NCBI GenBank assembly: GCA_029959555.1
Contig: JASCPI010000006.1
Location: 1 to 64,000, forward strand
Source: Lysobacteraceae bacterium PS02065
GTDB taxonomy: Bacteria > Pseudomonadota > Gammaproteobacteria > Xanthomonadales > Rhodanobacteraceae
DNA length: 64,000 nt
Direction of reading: 5' to 3'
This document shows positions 58,715 to 64,000 of the stretch, in pieces. Positions within the stretch are counted from its first letter, which is position 1. Every line of letters begins with the position of its first letter. The translations under genes and the position numbers were made by a program. The notes under the pieces are model-generated. The model made no database searches, was not told the origin of the DNA, and saw only the letters and a list, made by a program, of their open reading frames with translations.

Positions 58715-61327
58715 GTGAACCTCCCGACGGAGACCTTGCCGACCGACGCTCCCTGGATCGTCGTCAAGTTCGGCGGCACCAGCGTGTCCACGCGTCCGCG
58801 CTGGGACAACATCGCCACCATCGTCGGGGCCCATCGCGCGAAAGGCAAACGGGTGCTCATCGTGGTGTCGGCGCTGTCGGGCATCACCGACCAGCTCAAG
58901 GCGATCGGCGAGGCGCATGCCGATGCCTCGCGCTGCCGCGAGCTCTACCTCGGCATCGTCGAACGCCACCATGCGTTGTATCGCGACATGCAGCTGCCGT
59001 CGCGCAATGCGCTCGATGGCTGGCTCGCACGCCTGGACCAGCTGCTCGGCGACGCGCGTCGCCCGGCCGGCGAACTGTCGTGGCAGGCCGAACTGCTCGC
59101 CCACGGCGAGCTGCTGTCGAGCACGCTCGGCGCGCTCTACCTCAACGCGCGCGGACTGACCACGCACTGGCTCGATTCGCGCGAGTTCTTCCTCGCCCGA
59201 CCGCAGCCGAACCAGGGTGCGTGGGGACGCTGGCTGTCGGCCTCGGTCGAGGTCGCGCCGGATCCCGCGGTCGCCGCGGCACTCGCGGCACGTGGCGACG
59301 TGTTCATCGCGCAGGGCTTCATCGCGCGCCACGACGACGGTGCCACGGCGATCCTCGGTCGCGGTGGATCCGATACCTCGGCCTCGTATTTCGGCGCGTT
59401 GCTCAAGGCCGAGGCGGTCGAGATCTGGACCGACGTGCCCGGCATGTTCAGCGCCAACCCGCGCCAGGTGCCCGATGCGCGCCTGCTGTCTCGCCTGGAC
59501 TACGCCGAGGCGCAGGAAATCGCGACGACCGGCGCCAAGGTGCTGCATCCGCGCTGCATCCATCCGGTGCGCGAGGTGCGCGTGCCGCTCGTGATCAAGG
59601 ACACCAACCGCCCCGAGCTGCCCGGAACCGCGATCGGCCCGAACGTCACGCATGCGGCGACGAGCATCAAGGCGATCAGCTCGCGCAAGGGCATCACGCT
59701 CGTGTCGATGGAGTCGATCGGCATGTGGCAGCAGGTCGGCTTCCTCGCCGACGTGTTCGATGCGTTCAAGCGCCACGGTCTGTCGGTGGACCTCATCGGC
59801 TCGGCCGAGACCAACGTGACCGTGTCGCTCGATCCGTCCGACAACCTGCTGACCTCCGACGTGCTGTCGCGCCTGTGCGCCGACCTCGAGCCGTTCTGCC
59901 GCGTCAAGGTCATCGCGCCGTGTGCAGCCGTCACGGTGGTCGGCCGCGGCATGCGCTCGATGCTGCACAAGCTGTCGGCCGTGCTCGCCGAGTTCGGCGC
60001 GCTCGACGTTCACCTGATCTCGCAGTCGTCGAACAACCTCAACCTCACCTTCGTCGTCGACGAGGCGCTCGCCGACGCGCTGATCCCGCGCCTGCACGCG
60101 CTGCTGATCCGTGCCGAGGCGATGCGCGTGGACGACGCCGCCGTGTTCGGGCCGAGCTGGCGTGAACTCGCGCACGGCGCCGGCGACGACGCGCGTGCGA
60201 CGTGGTGGCGCACGCGCCGCGACGACCTGCTCGCGATCGCCGCCGAGGCCACGCCGCGCTACGTCTACGATCTCGGCCACGTGCGTGCGCAGGCACGCGG
60301 CCTCGCCGCGATCGGCGCGGTCGACCGCTGGCATTACGCGCTCAAGGCCAATCCGCATGCGGACATCCTGCGCGCGCTGCACGCGGAAGGTTTCGCGTTC
60401 GAGTGCGTGTCGTGGGACGAGGTCGAGCACGTGCGCCGCACGCTTCCGGACCTGCCGTGCGAGCGCATCCTGTTCACGCCGAACTTCGCACCGCGCGAGG
60501 AGTACCGTGCCGCGCTCGCGGCCGGCGTGCGCGTCACCCTCGACGCGCTGCATCCGATCGCCGAATGGGGTGCCGACTTCGCGGGCCACGACATCCTGCT
60601 GCGCGTCGACCTCGGCGCCGGCCGCGGCCACCACGACAAGGTCAAGACGGGTGGCGCGCAGTCGAAGTTCGGCGTGTCGCTCGACGAGATCGAGGCGTTC
60701 CGGGCGCATGCGCGCACGCACGGCGCACGCATCACCGGCCTGCACGCCCATCTCGGTTCGGGCATCCTCGATGCGCAGCACTGGCGCAGCGTGTACGTGC
60801 AGATGGCCAGCCTCGCCGAGCAGTTCAACCGCGTCGAGGTGCTCGATCTCGGCGGTGGCCTCGGCGTGCCGTCGCGGCCCGAGGATGCACCGCTCGATCT
60901 CGACGCGCTCGCCGCGGCACTCGCCGAGGTCAAGCAGGCCTATCCGCAGTTCAGGCTGTGGATGGAGCCGGGCCGTTACCTCGTCGCCGAGGCCGGCGTG
61001 CTGCTGGCGCGTGTCACCCAGCTCAAGCGCAAGGGCGACGTGCGCTACGTCGGGCTCGATGCGGGCATGAACTCGCTGATTCGCCCGGCGCTGTACGAGG
61101 CCTGGCATGACATCGTCAACCTCACGCGTCTCGACGACGCCCCCGGCGAGGTCGTGCAGGTGGTCGGCCCGATCTGCGAGAGCGGCGATACGCTCGGCAA
61201 CCATCGTCGCCTCGCCGCGTGCGTGGAGGGCGACGTCGTGCTGGTCGCCGAGGCTGGCGCGTACGGTGCGGTCATGGCGTCGCGCTACAACCTGCGCGAA
61301 CCGGCCGCCGAGATCGTGCTGCCGTGA
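58715..61327 (+). CDS. lysAC: Bifunctional aspartate kinase / diaminopimelate decarboxylase
   Basis: An 870-residue fusion joining the first and last steps of the DAP/lysine pathway. Residues 1-~470 are an aspartate kinase: KFGGTSV (18-24), DVFIAQGFIA, GRGGSDTSA, and ACT domains with SMESIGMWQQVGFLADVF. Residues ~490-870 are a PLP-dependent DAP decarboxylase: K544 in HYALKANPHADIL, HAHLGSGIL, LDLGGGLGVP, EPGRYLV and CESGDTLG. Such fusions are known in Xanthomonas. Start GTG (NLPTETLP). Its stop overlaps the next gene by four bases (GTGA). Substrate channelling between the two halves is not expected since the steps are far apart; shared lysine feedback is more likely. Confidence 0.95.
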   Translation: MNLPTETLPTDAPWIVVKFGGTSVSTRPRWDNIATIVGAHRAKGKRVLIVVSALSGITDQLKAIGEAHADASRCRELYLGIVERHHALYRDMQLPSRNALDGWLARLDQLLGDARRPAGELSWQAELLAHGELLSSTLGALYLNARGLTTHWLDSREFFLARPQPNQGAWGRWLSASVEVAPDPAVAAALAARGDVFIAQGFIARHDDGATAILGRGGSDTSASYFGALLKAEAVEIWTDVPGMFSANPRQVPDARLLSRLDYAEAQEIATTGAKVLHPRCIHPVREVRVPLVIKDTNRPELPGTAIGPNVTHAATSIKAISSRKGITLVSMESIGMWQQVGFLADVFDAFKRHGLSVDLIGSAETNVTVSLDPSDNLLTSDVLSRLCADLEPFCRVKVIAPCAAVTVVGRGMRSMLHKLSAVLAEFGALDVHLISQSSNNLNLTFVVDEALADALIPRLHALLIRAEAMRVDDAAVFGPSWRELAHGAGDDARATWWRTRRDDLLAIAAEATPRYVYDLGHVRAQARGLAAIGAVDRWHYALKANPHADILRALHAEGFAFECVSWDEVEHVRRTLPDLPCERILFTPNFAPREEYRAALAAGVRVTLDALHPIAEWGADFAGHDILLRVDLGAGRGHHDKVKTGGAQSKFGVSLDEIEAFRAHARTHGARITGLHAHLGSGILDAQHWRSVYVQMASLAEQFNRVEVLDLGGGLGVPSRPEDAPLDLDALAAALAEVKQAYPQFRLWMEPGRYLVAEAGVLLARVTQLKRKGDVRYVGLDAGMNSLIRPALYEAWHDIVNLTRLDDAPGEVVQVVGPICESGDTLGNHRRLAACVEGDVVLVAEAGAYGAVMASRYNLREPAAEIVLP

Positions 61328-61774
61328 ACGCCCGCGCGTGGCTGCACCTGGCCGCGCTGCTGGCGCCGCTGGCCGCGGCGCTGCTGCTCGCGTGGGTCGT
61401 GTTCCAGGGCGAACTGCTCGAGACACCGTGGCGCGCTCCCGCACTCGCCGCACCCGGCGTCATCGCCGCGCAGCTCGTCGCATGGTGGCGCTGGCCGGCG
61501 CTCGAGCGTCGTGCCGTCGCGGGCGAGGGCGCCTGGTTGACCGGCCTCGGCATGGCCGCGCTGACCCACGTGCTGTTCGGCGTGCTGCTCGTGGTCGCGC
61601 TCATGATCGCGGCGGGACCACGGGCCTACTTCGGCGAGAGCGGCGCGTGGAGCGTCGTCGGCCAGATCGTGTTCTTCATGCTCGCTTCGCTCGGTGCGAC
61701 GGGCTGGTTGTCGTTTCCGTTGACCGCGGGACTCGCGCAGGCGATCGCCGCGCTGCGCCGCAAGGAGCTCTCAC

Positions 61775-61788
<14 letters not shown>
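61324..61788 (+). CDS. Small integral membrane protein between lysAC and murL
   Basis: A 154-residue protein with four predicted membrane helices (about 5-27, 35-53, 72-98 and 113-135) and a short basic C-terminus (LRRKELSRDTR). The GTG start overlaps the lysAC stop, and its 3' end overlaps murL by 14 bases, so it is locked into this wall-precursor operon. No family is recognised. A role in membrane steps of peptidoglycan precursor handling is possible from context only. Confidence 0.78.
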
Positions 61789-63115
<1,327 letters not shown>

Positions 63116-63120
63116 CACCG

Positions 63121-64000
63121 GTGCGCATCGCCGACCTCGCCGGGCAGCACGTCGCGGTGTGGGGTTACGGTCGCGAAGGCCGCGCCGTGCTCGCCGCGCT
63201 GCGCGCACGCGTACCGTCGCTCGAACCCGTGTTGCTGTGTCCGCCGCACGAGGCCGAGCGTGCACGTTCCGACGGACTCGCCTCGCAGGTCGAGTCGGCG
63301 CCGCCGAGCGCGGCCGACCTTTCCACGTACGACGTCGTCGTGAAATCTCCGGGCATCAGTGCGTATCGCCCCGAGATCCTCGAGGCGCGCCGCAACGGCA
63401 CGCGCTTCACCTCGTCCACGGCGTTGTGGTTCGCCGAGCATCCGCTCGCGCGTGTCGTCGCGGTGACCGGCACCAAGGGCAAGAGCACGACGAGCGCGCT
63501 CGTCGCGCACCTGCTGCGCGGCCTCGGTCGGCGCGTCGCCCTCGCCGGCAACATCGGCATGCCGCTGCTCGAGCTGCTCGATCCGCCGCAGGCCCCCGAG
63601 TGGTGGATCGTGGAGCTGTCGAGTTTCCAGACCCGCGAGGCGACCGGTGTCGAGGTCGGTGTCATCACGAATGTCTACGAGGAACACCTCGACTGGCACG
63701 GTGACCGCGCGCGCTACGTCGCCGACAAGCTTGCCCTCGTGGACGCCTCGCGCGCGATCGTCGTGCCGGCCTCGTCCGAGGAAATCCTTCACGCGACGGC
63801 GTTGCACCCGCGTCGCCACGTGTTCGGCGACGAGCGCGGCTGGCAGCCGACCACCGGTGCACTCGCCCATGAAGGCCTGCCCGTGTTCGATCGCGCGCTG
63901 CTCGCGCTGCCGGGTCCGCACAATGCGCTGAATGCCTGCGCCGCGCTCGCCGCGATCGACGCGCTCGGCGAGGACGCGCGCGCGGCCGCCCCGCATCTCG
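63121..64000 (+). CDS. murD2: UDP-MurNAc-L-alanine--L-glutamate ligase MurD2 (partial, runs off the window)
   Basis: The first 293 codons of a Mur ligase. A Rossmann-type start (VAVWGYGREGRAVLAAL) is followed by the ATP loop VTGTKGKSTTSALVAHLL (T116-T123) and by WWIVELSSFQ and LDWHGD, all in the MurD order. Its position directly after murL and its divergence from ordinary MurD point to MurD2, which adds L-glutamate; MurL then epimerises it. Start GTG (RIADLAGQH). The C-terminal domain lies beyond position 64000. Confidence 0.9.
   Translation, partial: MRIADLAGQHVAVWGYGREGRAVLAALRARVPSLEPVLLCPPHEAERARSDGLASQVESAPPSAADLSTYDVVVKSPGISAYRPEILEARRNGTRFTSSTALWFAEHPLARVVAVTGTKGKSTTSALVAHLLRGLGRRVALAGNIGMPLLELLDPPQAPEWWIVELSSFQTREATGVEVGVITNVYEEHLDWHGDRARYVADKLALVDASRAIVVPASSEEILHATALHPRRHVFGDERGWQPTTGALAHEGLPVFDRALLALPGPHNALNACAALAAIDALGEDARAAAPHL

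Noticed and set aside
58370..61453. 1027-residue frame antisense to lysAC
   Set aside because: Shadow of a well-identified bifunctional enzyme.

Overview
The window is a high-GC, gene-dense chromosomal segment with very short intergenic gaps and frequent ATGA/GTGA stop-start overlaps. The gene content points to a gammaproteobacterium of the Xanthomonadales (Lysobacterales) type. The main pointers are the run prmB-aroC-dehydrogenase-asd-fimV-truA-trpFBA-accD, a fused aspartate kinase/diaminopimelate decarboxylase (lysAC), the MurL/MurD2 route to D-glutamate in peptidoglycan, and a set of secreted metallopeptidases. The species cannot be named from the sequence alone. No tRNA, CRISPR array, integrase or insertion sequence was seen. 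The window opens with the 3' end of a 5S rRNA and its terminator, so it begins at the end of an rRNA operon.

1-14.3 kb: a carbon-oxidation island. A sigma-54 promoter with upstream palindromes precedes a forward cluster: outer-membrane channel-like protein, DUF1097 membrane protein, lactaldehyde dehydrogenase AldA, exported Rieske protein, PQQ-dependent alcohol dehydrogenase and a GlcG/HbpS-like protein. Facing it are an AcoR-type sigma-54 activator and the L-lactate oxidation genes lutA-lutC-lutB. A divergent GntR/LldR regulator with an operator and a Bcr/CflA exporter follow. Read together, the genes could take a short diol or alcohol to aldehyde in the periplasm, to lactate or glycolate in the cytoplasm, and lactate on to pyruvate. 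This is inference.

14.3-29.1 kb: a small unknown protein, a bacterial ACE-like peptidase (M2), a minCDE division operon flanked by an acetyltransferase and a small HExxH-like protein, a DesK/NarL-type two-component pair, an SRPBCC protein, yjgR-greB, a membrane-bound lytic transglycosylase with LysM, psd and a SCO copper protein.

29.2-41.2 kb: housekeeping genes on the forward strand: prmB, aroC, a 2-hydroxyacid dehydrogenase, asd, fimV, truA, trpF-trpB-trpA and accD. A ~300-bp dispersed repeat sits between fimV and truA.

41.2-58.3 kb: an accessory and proteolytic region. It holds a lower-GC small immunity-like gene, a tricorn-like protease, rapA with a duplicated 3' tail embedded in palindromic repeats, a possible wall-active effector with an exported partner, two tandem M13 peptidases, DUF502 and DUF4139 proteins, and a second copy of the ~300-bp repeat.

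58.7-64 kb: a cell-wall precursor cluster: lysAC (meso-DAP/lysine), a small membrane protein, murL and murD2. The last gene runs off the window.
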